Notes under the pieces: generated by a model
Seen by the model: only the letters and a program-made list of their open reading frames with translations
Told to the model about the DNA's origin: nothing
The model's database searches: none
In this document: positions 49,478 to 59,797 of the stretch, one piece after another
Layout: each line of letters starts with the position of its first letter
How positions within the stretch are numbered: position 1 is the stretch's first letter
Source: Pelecanus crispus
Taxonomy: Eukaryota; Chordata; Aves; Pelecaniformes; Pelecanidae
DNA: 64,000 nt
Direction of reading: 5' to 3'
NCBI RefSeq assembly: GCF_030463565.1
Contig: NC_134654.1
Location: 19,483,702-19,547,701, forward strand
Position numbers and translations under genes: made by a program

Positions 49478-50147
49478 GGAGTTAAATCCAGTTGGTGACC
49501 GGTCATCAGCGGTGTTCCCCAGGGCTCTGTTTTAGGGCCAGTCTTGTTTAACATCTTTATCAATGATCTGGATGAGGGGATTGAGTGTGCCCTCAGTAAG
49601 TTTGCAGATGACACCAAACTGGGTGGGAGTGTCGATCTGCTGGAGGGTAGGATGGCCCTGCAGAGGGATCTGGACAGGCTGGACCAGTGGGCTGAGGCCA
49701 ACTGTATGAGGTTCAACAAGGCCAAGTGTCGGGTCCTGCACTTGGGTCACAACAACCCCATGCAACGCTACAGGCTTGGGGAAGAGTGTCTGGAAAGCTG
49801 CCTGGCTGAAAAGGACGTGGGGGTGTTGGTCGACAGCTGGCTGAACATGAACCAGCAGTGTGCCCAAGTAGCCAAGAAGGCCAACAGCATCCTGGTTTGT
49901 GTCAGGAATAGTGTGGCCAGCAGGAGCAGGGAGGTGATTGTCCCCCTGTACTCGGCACTGCTGAGGCCGCACCTGGAATACTGTGTCCAGTTTTGGGCCC
50001 CTCAATACAAGAAGGACATTGAGGTGCTGGAGCACGTCCAGAGAAGGGCAACGAAGCTGGTGAAGGGTCTGGAGCACAGGCCTTATGAGGAGCGGCTGAG
50101 GGAACTGGGATTGTTTAGCCTGGAGAAGAGGAGGCTGAGGGGAGACC
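49478..50147 (+). mobile_element. Host CR1 LINE, third fragment (RT palm to C-terminus)
   Basis: Resumes with the motif encoding [21 protein letters not shown], then FADDTKLGG with the catalytic DD pair (about 49602-49622), and continues through [28 protein letters not shown] and [13 protein letters not shown]. The frame 49544-50147 is still open in this copy. It stops matching CR1 abruptly at GGGGAGACCTTAT, where a 46-bp foreign segment begins. Confidence 0.92.
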
Positions 50148-50193
50148 TTATTCCCCAGCAGACTTTTCCTTCAGGCATATAGAAATTCTTAAA
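50148..50193. repeat. Templated insertion: inverted copy of 51480-51525
   Basis: These 46 bp are the exact reverse complement of 51480-51525 and do not belong to CR1. They replace about 60 bp of the expected CR1 sequence, which is present in the related copy at 53433-53510 (CGCTCTCTACAGCTACCTGA and following). The junctions share TTAT on the left and AA on the right with the expected CR1 sequence, which points to microhomology-mediated template switching. Confidence 0.85.
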
Positions 50194-50450
50194 CAAGGAT
50201 GAGAGGAAATGGGCTCAAGCTGTGCCAGGGGAGGTTTAGATTGGATATTAGGAAAAATTTCTTCACGGAAAGAGTAGTCAAGCATTGGAATGGGCTGCCC
50301 AGAGAGGTGGTGGAGTCACCATCCCTGGAAGTGTTCAAAAAAATGCGTAGATGTGGCACTCTGGGACATGGTTTAGTAGGCATGGTGGTGTTGGGTTGCA
50401 GTTGAACTGGTGATCTTAGAGATCCTTACCAACCTTAATGATTCCTAACT
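50194..50450 (+). mobile_element. CR1 LINE tail (ORF2 end and 3' UTR)
   Basis: Resumes CR1 after the inserted segment with GATGAGAGGAAATGGGCTCA, the ORF2 C-terminus [20 protein letters not shown] and [17 protein letters not shown], then a 3' UTR ending near GATCCTTACCAACCTTAATG. The terminal octamer repeats are decayed. It is most simply the 3' end of the host CR1. Confidence 0.8.
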
Positions 50451-50524
50451 TTTACTTTCATTTTACTTTCATTAAAAAATAATCCAGCCACCAAGCCAGG
50501 AAACATGAAATTACTACTCTACCC

Positions 50525-50622
50525 TGAACTGGTTTAGTGGTGGACTTTGTAGTGTTAGGTTAATTGTTGGACTGGATGATCTTAAAGGACTTTTCCAACC
50601 TAAACGATTCTATGATTCTATG
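50525..50622 (+). mobile_element. CR1 LINE 3' tip (about 98 bp)
   Basis: Contains GGTTTAGTGGTGGACTTTGT, GATGATCTTAAAGGAC and the canonical end ACGATTCTATGATTCTATG. It is a separate, severely truncated CR1 insertion about 70 bp beyond the host element, with a better preserved tail. Confidence 0.88.
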
Positions 50623-51479
50623 ACAAGACCTTTCAGCCAAAGGCTGCAGCAAGCCAAATGGGCTGTGAATATTCCTGAGAACTGCCAAAGGGAAAGGGAA
50701 AAAAAGGTCCAGATTGTATGAGGAGGCTGTCTGATGCTCTTCCTGTATCTGCTGGTTCCTGGAGAAAGAAACTGAGTCTCTGCCAGGGTTTGAGTCATCT
50801 CCCTATCTCAGCTGTGGTGGCATTCCCTCTGTGTTGCACTCTGCTCTTGGATGACTCCTCCGTGACGTAGACAGACCTCAAGTACCCTGCCAGCAGGAGC
50901 CTTGAGACTCTTAACAACCGTATCTGCCGTGTAGACCTGAGATGGTCAGGGCCAAGAACAGAAAGCAGGAGAAGGCAGTCTCTGCAATGTGCAGACAGTA
51001 ATGGTGATGAGAATTGGAAACAGGGTATCTCTTATAAACTATTAAGGCTACAAATAAGTCTCTCCTCTCCTTGCTCTCTGCAGAGCAACTAGATCTTTCC
51101 CCTGCATAGAGCTGGTCCTGTACATTCCTCAAACCCAATGCCCTGTTTCCCTTTGGTTTCTCTGCTACTGTAAGAGCACAATGGCTCATCTCAGAGGGTC
51201 ATCCTGGTGGAGGCATATCTGGCCACACTCCTTGTGCAGTAATTATCAGATGAGTGTGTTTGCTATTGCATTAATGATAAACTGGGCTGTAGGGACAGGT
51301 CTCACAACACTGGTGACTCAACATCCCACTAAGTCACATCATTAGTATTCAGGAATGAATTAACATGTAAGTGGGAGTATGCGCACCAGCCAGGAGAAAG
51401 CCACTCCATAGCAATATTGTAAAACAAGTGGTCATGTTAGCAGAGTGGTGTAAGCATTGCTTTCAGATCCTGGGAACTA

Positions 51480-51525
51480 TTTAAGAATTTCTATATGCCT
51501 GAAGGAAAAGTCTGCTGGGGAATAA
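51480..51525. repeat. Source arm of the 46-bp inverted repeat
   Basis: This unique AT-rich sequence is identical to the reverse complement of 50148-50193. It lies 1286 bp beyond the copy. It is inferred to be the donor because it sits in ordinary unique sequence, while the other arm interrupts a CR1. Confidence 0.85.
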
Positions 51526-52029
51526 AAATACAAAAATATTTGCAAGGCTTTTGGGTCTTCTACTGTAAAGTACAGCAATCCTTATCGGTAATGATAATGA
51601 TTATAAGTGAGCACAATTTTATTAAAATAGTTTTAATGTAAAAGTAAATTGCATTTATCATGGAGGACACTATACTTGGCTGGAGAAGATAAAGATGCTG
51701 ATGTTCAATATACACCAATGGCAATTGTTGGATCAGTTTTGAGGTCCATTCAAATTTAGGGTGCTTGAAATGTTCCTTCTCTATGACAAGTATTTCTAAG
51801 AAGGTTTGTGCAGTTCTGTGTTTGTATGTATGTATGTAAAATCCTTTGGTGGTTTCATGCCTATGATGATTTATGTTTGCGTCTTCAACCTGGACAGCTG
51901 CTTAAGTTTTGAGGAGAGATCAAATGCATTCTTGTCTTTTATAGAAACCCTGGTGGCCAGATGAAGTAGAATGATCAGCAAGAAAGTGCTCAATCCTGAG
52001 AGCATGGGATGTGTTACACTTTTGGATTT

Positions 52030-52150
52030 ATGACTCTGAGCAGGTCACCCTATTTTTCCTGATCTCTTGAATGTCCTTCCTATTTGTTGTAATCTCTCTT
52101 AAAGCATTTGCTTTGTATTCCTGCCCCTCATAGGGCTGTTGCATTGTGCC
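52030..52150 (+). repeat. Possible MIR SINE relic
   Basis: GACTCTGAGCAGGTCACCCT and, about 90 bp later, CCTCATAGGGCTGTTGCATT resemble MIR segments (GACCTTGGGCAAGTCAC and CCTCATAGGGTTGTTG) in the correct order and orientation. The intervening sequence is diverged. Low confidence. Confidence 0.25.
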
Positions 52151-52949
52151 ATTTGTACTTGTGATAATTTGCTACCCAGTTCTTAATCTCTTTTTTTTTT
52201 CCCTAGCCTCTGATTTTTGGATGAAACAAATCCTTCAAACATTTTGTGGTTAAGAAAAGGAGTTGGTCTCCACAGGTTCTCCTGTTTCTTCCAAAGCCTC
52301 AGCTTTGGTCCAGAGGAAACATGCTGTTGATAAACAATTTCCTATTGCAAACCAGACATGGGCAGAGCAGTTGTCAGCTGCAGTTGTCTCTTCATCTGCT
52401 GTGATTTTGATTTGTTTGACTCTAGGACAGCTGTCACCTGTATTTAGGTCCTTCATGTTGTTCATGTACATGCTGGTGTATTGACTGAGCTGGCCCATAA
52501 CTCTTTCCATGGTTAGAGCTATGAAAGCTTAGGGACTGGTTTGAGCTTGGACATGGCACAAAAAGGATATGTGACTAGATGGCTGTCTGTAAGGGCCAAA
52601 ATAGGGGAAGTCTGCTGGAAGAAGTCTTTCCCCCTGTGGTTGGACATGGTCGAATTAAAACCAAGCAGAAAATGGGAACAGGTTCCAGAAAATGAGCATT
52701 GTTGTTCTGACTGCATTGCCTGTATTTGCTGTTGTCATGACTCTTTACTTAGGTGTACTTGCAGAGGACTGAAGTTGTGATTTTTTTTTTTTTTCTTTTT
52801 TTGAAAGTGATCTGATAAAGGGTAGTTCTTAAAATCTTTCTTTCAGGTAGTAATTACTTTGTTTCTTGCAGAAAATTTGCAGATTGATGTTTCCAAAGTT
52901 GTAATGCAAGACAGTGATTTTGATCTCTTGTGACTTATATGCTGAATTC

Positions 52950-52966
52950 TTTTTTTTTTTTTTTTT
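52950..52966. repeat. T17 homopolymer
   Basis: A run of 17 T. Another T-rich tract lies just upstream at 52783-52801. Both are simple repeats. Confidence 0.9.
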
Positions 52967-53432
52967 AACCTTTTGCACGATTCAGTACAGGCATGGTGAT
53001 GCTACACTACAAAGAATTGCCAAACATAGGTGTCTCCCCTGCATCTCAGGGTGATAGTGGGGTTAATGTTGCATCTCCTGTCTGTGCTGCTTCCAGCATT
53101 GCCAGCTTTGCTCCCCGGCCACTGTGTCATTATTTTTTGTGGCATTGGGACTGAACAGTAATCAGACCTCTGCTTTCTAGACGTGATGTGTGGAGCAGCT
53201 TTTGATGCTTCCAGAGCAAGAAAGCGAAGAAAGCTAATTTTGTTTGATAGTGGGTGGAGGGACAGTACAGCAAGGCAAATGATGTTCTGAATCGAGCCTC
53301 TTTGCTGAAGGACATATAATCTGTATGAGGGGAAAAAATACCTGTAATGAAATTTCTAAATCAAATTGAGCAGTGCCAGTTTCTAGGCTGATTTGTCCTG
53401 GCTTCCTCTGTCTGCTAGTGAAGCCTGTATGA

Positions 53433-53755
53433 CTTATCGCTCTCTACAGCTACCTGAAAGGAGGTTGTAGCGAGGTGGGTGTCAGTCTATTCTGCAAAGT
53501 AACGAGGGATAGGAGAAGAGGAAATGGCCTCAAGTTGCACCAGAGGAGCTTTAGGTTGGATACTAGGAAAAACTTCTTCACCAAAAGGGTTGTCAAGCAT
53601 TGGAACAGGCTGCCCAGGGAAGTGGTTGAGTCCCTATCTCTGGAGGTATTTAAAAGACTTGTAGACATGGTGCTTAGGGACTTGGCAGTGCTAGGTTAAT
53701 GGTTGAACTTGATGATCTTAAAGGTCTTTTCCAACCAAAACAATTCTATGACTCT
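53433..53755 (+). mobile_element. CR1 LINE 3' fragment
   Basis: Begins CTTATCGCTCTCTACAGCTA and encodes the end of CR1 ORF2 ([36 protein letters not shown]), followed by a 3' UTR with GATGATCTTAAAGGTCTTTT and the terminal CAATTCTATGACTCT. It is 5'-truncated and about 320 bp long. It keeps the stretch that is missing from the host CR1 at 50148, and so served here as the local reference for that deletion. Confidence 0.92.
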
Positions 53756-54351
53756 TCCTCCCCTTCTGCACCATTTACAATGTGTGCATCTTGCTTTTAT
53801 CCTGTTGCTGTGGAAGAGGCTGGGATGGTAATGGGGTGGTTGGGGTCTGGCTTACCCTTCTGCACCAGGCACTGCTGGTCTGTTTGCCACTGAGCTTGTC
53901 TGTTAGCTAAATGTCATTAACAGCTTTGGGTCTCACAGCAGCATTGCCTTGGCCTCCCCTGACCGGCCTTGGCAGGTCCCTCCTCATAGCATTGACCTTG
54001 TCCTGCCTTGGCATAGAAGAACAGCGTGTTCTTTCACCAGTGTTTCTGTGTGCTGTGCCCAGCAGAGCAGCTATTTGCAGACATGAAGGCTGCTGCCTTG
54101 GTCAACTCATCAGGAATTCACTATGACTTTGAAGTCCTGTATTTGGGAATCAGCAGCGTGGATTTCTCCATTCCTTCCTGGCTCAAAGCAGTCACGGCTG
54201 GCACCTCCATACAGTGCCCATGGTCTGCTGCGGTGACAGTTACCATAAAACTTCTTTGCTTGCAAACACTGGAAAGTCTTTGCCTTAGCCTGCCTAGGGG
54301 GATTTAGAGGAAGACAAAGTCAATCTGCCAAACTCCAGTGTCCCACGGGAT

Positions 54352-54393
54352 GAGTTTTCCTTCTGGCTCATTGAATTTTCCTTCTGGCACAGT
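54352..54393. repeat. Imperfect 21-bp tandem duplication
   Basis: GAGTTTTCCTTCTGGCTCATT (54352-54372) is followed by GAATTTTCCTTCTGGCACAG and one more base (54373-54393), with a few substitutions. It is a small tandem duplication. Confidence 0.8.
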
Positions 54394-54967
54394 ATTGCTG
54401 ATAATGGTTCTCCTTATTTCATATGCTTTGAAAATTCAATGCTTGTAGCAGGGAACATCTCCCTGCCTTGTGCCCACCCACGCTTAGGCATTGTTCAGAG
54501 GTGGTGACACAGCCTTCTTCTTAATCTGTCTGGGTGGTTGTCAAAGGTCTCTTGAAACAGGGAAAGTGGCACCACTTTATCTCATGTGGAATGGTCTCTC
54601 CTTTGCTTGTCATCTTTTCTCTCCTTTAATTTACCTCTGTAAATCAGGAATATTCCCTTGCACTTGTTCAAGGTCAGACTGCATAATTTGATAATAATGT
54701 TATGCTCAAAAATACCTGAAGCTGGAAAAGTTTCAAGAAAAAATTGTGGTATTTTGGGGCAACCAGCCTGAGGCTATGTTTTCACCAAAACCCTCAGCAA
54801 AAGAAGTCCTACATCAGGAGTAATCATATAATAGGATATATCTACATTAGTAATATAAAACAAAACACAATGATCATCGCCACTTCTGTAGCATTCTCTC
54901 CTGAAAGGTCTCCAGGCTTCTATAACAAAGTTTAAATTTCTTTCTTAACAGGTGGGAATTTTAAATC

Positions 54968-55060
54968 TGATTCTGCTACAACTTCCTTTAGCAACCTAGG
55001 GCAAAAAAGTTATTTAAGCTTGTCTGATGGCAGCCTCTGTGCACCCATCTGCTGCAGCCA
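54968..55060 (+). repeat. Possible MIR SINE relic
   Basis: GATTCTGCTACAACTTC, GCAACCTAGGGCAAAAAAGT, TATTTAAGCTTGTCTG and GCCTCTGTGCACCCATCTG follow the order of the MIR core (TCTGCTACTTACTAGC, GACCTTGGGCAAGTCAC, TTAACCTCTCTG, GCCTCAG). Divergence is high, and this rests on memory of the MIR consensus. Confidence 0.35.
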
Positions 55061-55795
55061 TCTTCTGAGTGAGAAGTTCCCTTGAGCTGCCCCTTGGGGC
55101 AGATTATCTCCCTAGGGAAAAGAGGGAGGAGAAGGCTCTTGAAGCTGATGGCATTTGTGCCAAGCTGACAAATGATACTGAGCTGGTTTTAATACACTGA
55201 AGTTGTACTGCTTCTCCAGAAGCCAAGTAGTGTACTATGGTCTTAAGCAGTTATTAAATGAGGTCTCTGAAGACTATGCTCAACGCATGCTATCCTTGTA
55301 ATGGGGTTGGGAGTTACAAGTGTCCACAAACACGTTGTCCTGTATTTTGCTGATGAAATGGAGCAGAGCTGCAATAAGTGGGAGCAGCTGCAATAAATGC
55401 CGAGGGAGACTGCCAAGGTCAAGAAACCTCTTTGAAGCCCCCAGCCAGGATCCTCGCAGTCAAGTCTGGCTCCGTTGCGAGCTGGAGGTGCTCACCGCAA
55501 GCTTTGCTGGAAAGGCCCTATGGTCCCAACCGCCAGCAGTGCTACCGCAGAAATGAGTGGCATCTTCCCTGGCTGAGCCAGACAGCTGTTTTATTGAGAC
55601 AAGCTTTAGTTTTATGTTACATCTCTGCTCTCAAACTGTGGATTTTCTACCTGTGATTGCCAAAATGTCAGTCTTTAAGGGGGAAAAGGGGAAGTGAGGA
55701 AAATGGTTCAAGTTTTAAAAATGAAAGCAGCAAATACAGAAACCCATTCAGCCCAACTTGGGAACTGTTTACCTTTAAAGCCAGTGGGAAAACCT

Positions 55796-55825
55796 GCACA
55801 ACAAGGCAAAGCACAACAAGGCAAC
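55796..55825. repeat. 15-bp tandem duplication
   Basis: GCACAACAAGGCAAA (55796-55810) is followed by GCACAACAAGGCAAC (55811-55825). It merges into an ACAAAC-rich low-complexity stretch. Confidence 0.85.
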
Positions 55826-58014
55826 AAACCAAACACACAAACAAAACAAACTGTTTTCTCCCAGGTGATATTCTAACCACCAAAAAGGGAATTATCCAGT
55901 CCAAAGCATGACTTCTCAGGCTGGGCATATGCAGAGTAAAAGCAAAGCTGGTTAGAACAGTGCGACTCATGTTTCCTCTAATGGCTGCTTCTAATTTCAC
56001 CTCCTATTTTCCCTGGAAAGCAAGTAGAGTCTTGTTTCTTTTGGATATAATAGGTTTGGGGGATGCCAGGACACTTTTCACATCAGTTTTCTATGGCATT
56101 TAAATGTGTGAGCAGTGTTGTTGCTCAGTGGGAGAGTCTTCACCATCGTAGTTGGTGACCAAAGCATGTGGAGATGGATGCGCTTTGGTGGCATTTTTGG
56201 CTCTGCTGTTGACATGCTGCCTGTGGTGGACTTGTACATTGGGAAGAAATCTTGGATCAGGGGTGAGTTGTGGAGCTGGAGGGAGACCCAGGGTATTTTG
56301 AGTACTGGGGTGATGTGGACCGAAACCCAAACTGTCATGGGCTTCAGTTTCTCAAATGTTGGCGTGTTCCTCATTGAATATGGGCTTATGGGTGTATTAC
56401 TCCTGAACCATGATGAGTGATGCTCTATTGAGCCAAAAGCCTTTCAATTCAAAGATAACCACTCAAAACTGTTATACTAGGCAGGCACTCTGCATTTTAG
56501 GACCATGGTGTTTGGAAGTTGTTCTGGGGTTTTCTGTATGGTCAAAGTCCCACTCTTTCATGCCCACCTGGTCTGTCCTACTGGCATCTCTGCAGCTCAC
56601 TGGAGGGGGACAAGGGGAATAAGAAACATGAGGTGAACTCTGCACCTGAAAGAGCTGGAAGGTTTCTTTGACCTGTCCTTTGCAGGAAGGAGGATGTTGG
56701 AGACAGAGGTGAGGCCTGTGAGCCAGATGCCCCTGTTGCCCTTGCTGGAAAGCAGTGCCCTTAGGGAAGCGGGGTGGTGGTGGTGTTCAGCAGAGGTGGA
56801 AGCCTCTCCCTGAAGCCCACTGATTTGGAAGTATGCTACTATTTTAAAATTGCTGTTTCCTGTGGAGATATTCCTCCTGCCTCCTGAGCTGCCAGAGGAG
56901 CGATTACATCAATGTGAACCTCTGCTGTAGCCAGTGGAGTGATAAAATGAGCTGGTTTCCCTCCTTGGCCTTCTCATAGTCACTGTGCAGTGAGCAAAGT
57001 GGAGCAAGAGTGGCTTTAGCTGATGCTGTTCTCCATGACTGCTGTTAGCTCCTTATACTGATGCTAGATACATCTGCTAGACGAGGTGCTTTAAACAAAA
57101 CAGTGGTACTGCGAGAGGCCTGACTACTGAGGTTTTGCTGTACTGACACTGGGATAAAAATGAAAGCTAAACAAAAAAAAAAGGGACGTATCTGGAATTC
57201 CTGAATACCTTGTTTGCCGCCTGGTTAGCTGGAGCTTTGTGGAAACTGGTTTGTGCAGCAAAAAGCCGTGAGATGAAGTATTGTGGTTTCAGGATCATGT
57301 TGCAGAAGTCTTTAAGCAGATGAAGCTGCTTCAGTGGTGCCTTTCTAGTGGAGAGATGTTCTTTGGTATCCAGCAAAGCCTGCAACCTTTATCTCTTCTT
57401 CATGCTGGTCACTACAATCCTGCTCACCAAAACTGATTCAGCAGGTAAACAACAACTCTCTTAGCACCTTTCTATCTCCAAAGCAGCACAGTTTTGGGGG
57501 GATTGCATAGCCAGGACTCCGATATGCCCAGTTGGGACTGAAATGGATGTAGTTTCTGGACTGAGCATCTGCTTTGGAATTAAATAGTAATTTTGCCTGG
57601 CTCAAGTCATACATGTAATGCTTGTTGTGGTTTATGGCTTGGTGACGTATGTATTATAGTATCATGTAGAGTCCCTGGCTATGATCAGGATCCTACTAAG
57701 AAGGCCCTGCAGAGAGATGAAATGAGAGATGATCCTACATTTGAGGCCACATGGGACTTGCTGTGATCAAGACTTTTGAGCAAAGCATTTTGAGAGAGTG
57801 AATCACTTGGAAAAGGCTTCTGGGAAAAGATCAAACCAGGTAGATATAATGCCAAACTCTGGGAAGATGGCATGAGCATGATAGCACCTCATTTGAAGAC
57901 ATTTGTGAAATAGTATCTCTCTGCATGCACTGTCATCTGTTTGGTGTGCTCCTTGAGCAAAAACTGGTCCTTTGGAAAACTTATCAAAAAGAATGTCACA
58001 ATGAGTTACTGGCC

Positions 58015-58046
<32 letters not shown>

Positions 58047-58054
58047 TGTGTGTG
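58015..58054. repeat. Compound microsatellite T19 (TG)11
   Basis: A 19-T run passes directly into eleven uninterrupted TG units. The purity suggests an actively slipping, probably length-polymorphic locus. Confidence 0.92.
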
Positions 58055-58227
58055 ACGTTATCTCACCTCTCTGTATGCACAGGATGAAAGCATGGCTGAG
58101 CTTTATTAAACATTGTAGCTGATTCCTGAGAAACCATTAAAAGATTCCCAAAACCATGAAAATCTTGGAAACCACAAACCATTTAGTGAGTAGTTAATAA
58201 ACTCAAACTGTGAAGCAAAATGGCATG

Positions 58228-58240
58228 TTTTTTTTTTTTT
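58228..58240. repeat. T13 homopolymer
   Basis: A run of 13 T. It is a simple repeat. Confidence 0.85.
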
Positions 58241-59726
58241 AGTGAGTCAGCACATGCTTGTAAGAATAAGAACTTCTGTCCTTTTCAAAATTCATGGCTT
58301 TTAAATCTTTATTTTAATGAACTGTGGATATTTTTCATAATGTGTATGAATATTTTGCCTTTCCTCCTCAGTGTGCTGTTGTGGGCACTCATCCTGTGTG
58401 CCTTCTGGTTCACCCACCTGTAGGCATCTCTCTGGGTGTTCCACATGCAAAGCAAGGGGAACAACCACTTCTATTAAAGGAGGTCTCAGGAGTTTAATGT
58501 CTCTAATGTGCTGTAGTGGTCAACATGCTGCACGGGTTTTTAATTACTTTGTGGTGATTAGCAGTCCAGAAAATCCCATCAAACCAATTAAATAATGTGC
58601 ATCTGACTGAAGGCTGCTGCAGGCTCCAGGGGTTGCTTCAGTGCAAAGCCCTGTCAGTCCCTGCAGGCTGAGGATTTGCAGAGCCTTGTTCAGGAACATC
58701 CACCAGTGCTTGTATGTGAAGTGGCACCTGGTGTCATGTGTAATGACTCATCTCACCTGTGTTGAATGGATGTTCCAAAAATTGAGTGCTGAGTTATCTG
58801 AACTGTTGCAGCTGGGTTGAAAGAGCAGTCACAGTTGATATTACCTGATTATTTTTCAACTCAAACAGTAATTCTTTATATGGGTTTAGCAAAGGTGCTA
58901 TTACTAGTAGTAGCAGCAATATTTTCCCCTGTAAGTGCTCCCCCATCTCTGGGTTGAGGCCCTAAATGTGTATGCCATGGCTTTTCTGACCTCTGACTTA
59001 TTGCATGTGCTTCTACTGTTCTTCTGCAGGGGTACCATGAGTAACACTGCCCAACCTCCCCCAGAGTAAATCAGCCATACAGTCCAGTCTGGCCTTGTGC
59101 AATGGAGCAACAGTTGACAATGCAGTTGAGGTCATTACTAATAAGTATCCAAGCTCATTAAATCTGACTGTCTTCCTAAAGAAGTTCTTGTTCCAGCCTG
59201 TAGTAAGACTTTGAGAAAAGGGCCTGACAGTGGAGCTTGGCTGTTATCTTCCTATGCAAGTGCTGCGGGTGCCTCACTGACCTTGTTGTGATCAACTGGA
59301 ATGAACTTAGCACTGCTGAAAAGTGTCAGTTGAACTCACTGTAGGCTCACCTACTTCTTAGGCACCTTGTTTGAAGGATCTGAGCTTTGCTTTCTAGGTA
59401 GGTCACTTGGGGAGCTTGTGCAGCTTGGGATCATAAAGATGGGGAATCAGCTGGACAAGGAAAAAGCTGTTTGTTTCTCTCCCCTGGGCTGCTTAGAACA
59501 ACTTTTAAACTTATGACTTCTGTTAATAGTAATTTTGTTCTCATGCCAGAAGAGAGGTCATGGAATAATCTTGACTGAGGAGACTCTCTCCAAAGTCTTG
59601 ATCCTCTGGGAAAATTAAAGCAAAACTAACTATAAGAGCAGAGCTTTGCTCCTATGGTTCTTGTTAGCCAGGAAGTTCAGAAGAGGTAGCTCTTAAAAAC
59701 GCACATGGTCTTTTCCATTTGATTTG

Positions 59727-59797
59727 CTTTGTTTTTGTGGGGTGGGGTTTTTGTGGTTTTGGGTTTTCTGGCATTTTTTGTTTGTTTGTTTTTTTCA
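59727..59797. repeat. T/G-rich low-complexity tract
   Basis: About 70 bp of almost pure T and G (GGGGTGGGG, GGTTTTGGG, TTTGTTTGTTTG). It is simple-sequence DNA. Read on the minus strand it is a C/A tract. Confidence 0.8.

Larger units (their letters stand above)
50623..53432. other. Non-coding stretch between CR1 fragments
   Basis: Includes the source of the 46-bp templated insertion (51480-51525), a (TATG)n microsatellite at about 51823-51837, T-runs near 52192-52202, 52783-52801 and 52950-52966, and a possible MIR relic at 52030-52150. No coding exon was recognised. Confidence 0.6.

Noticed and set aside
49532..50077. Minus-strand open frame opposite the host CR1
   Set aside because: Antisense shadow of the RT domain, which is clearly encoded on the plus strand.
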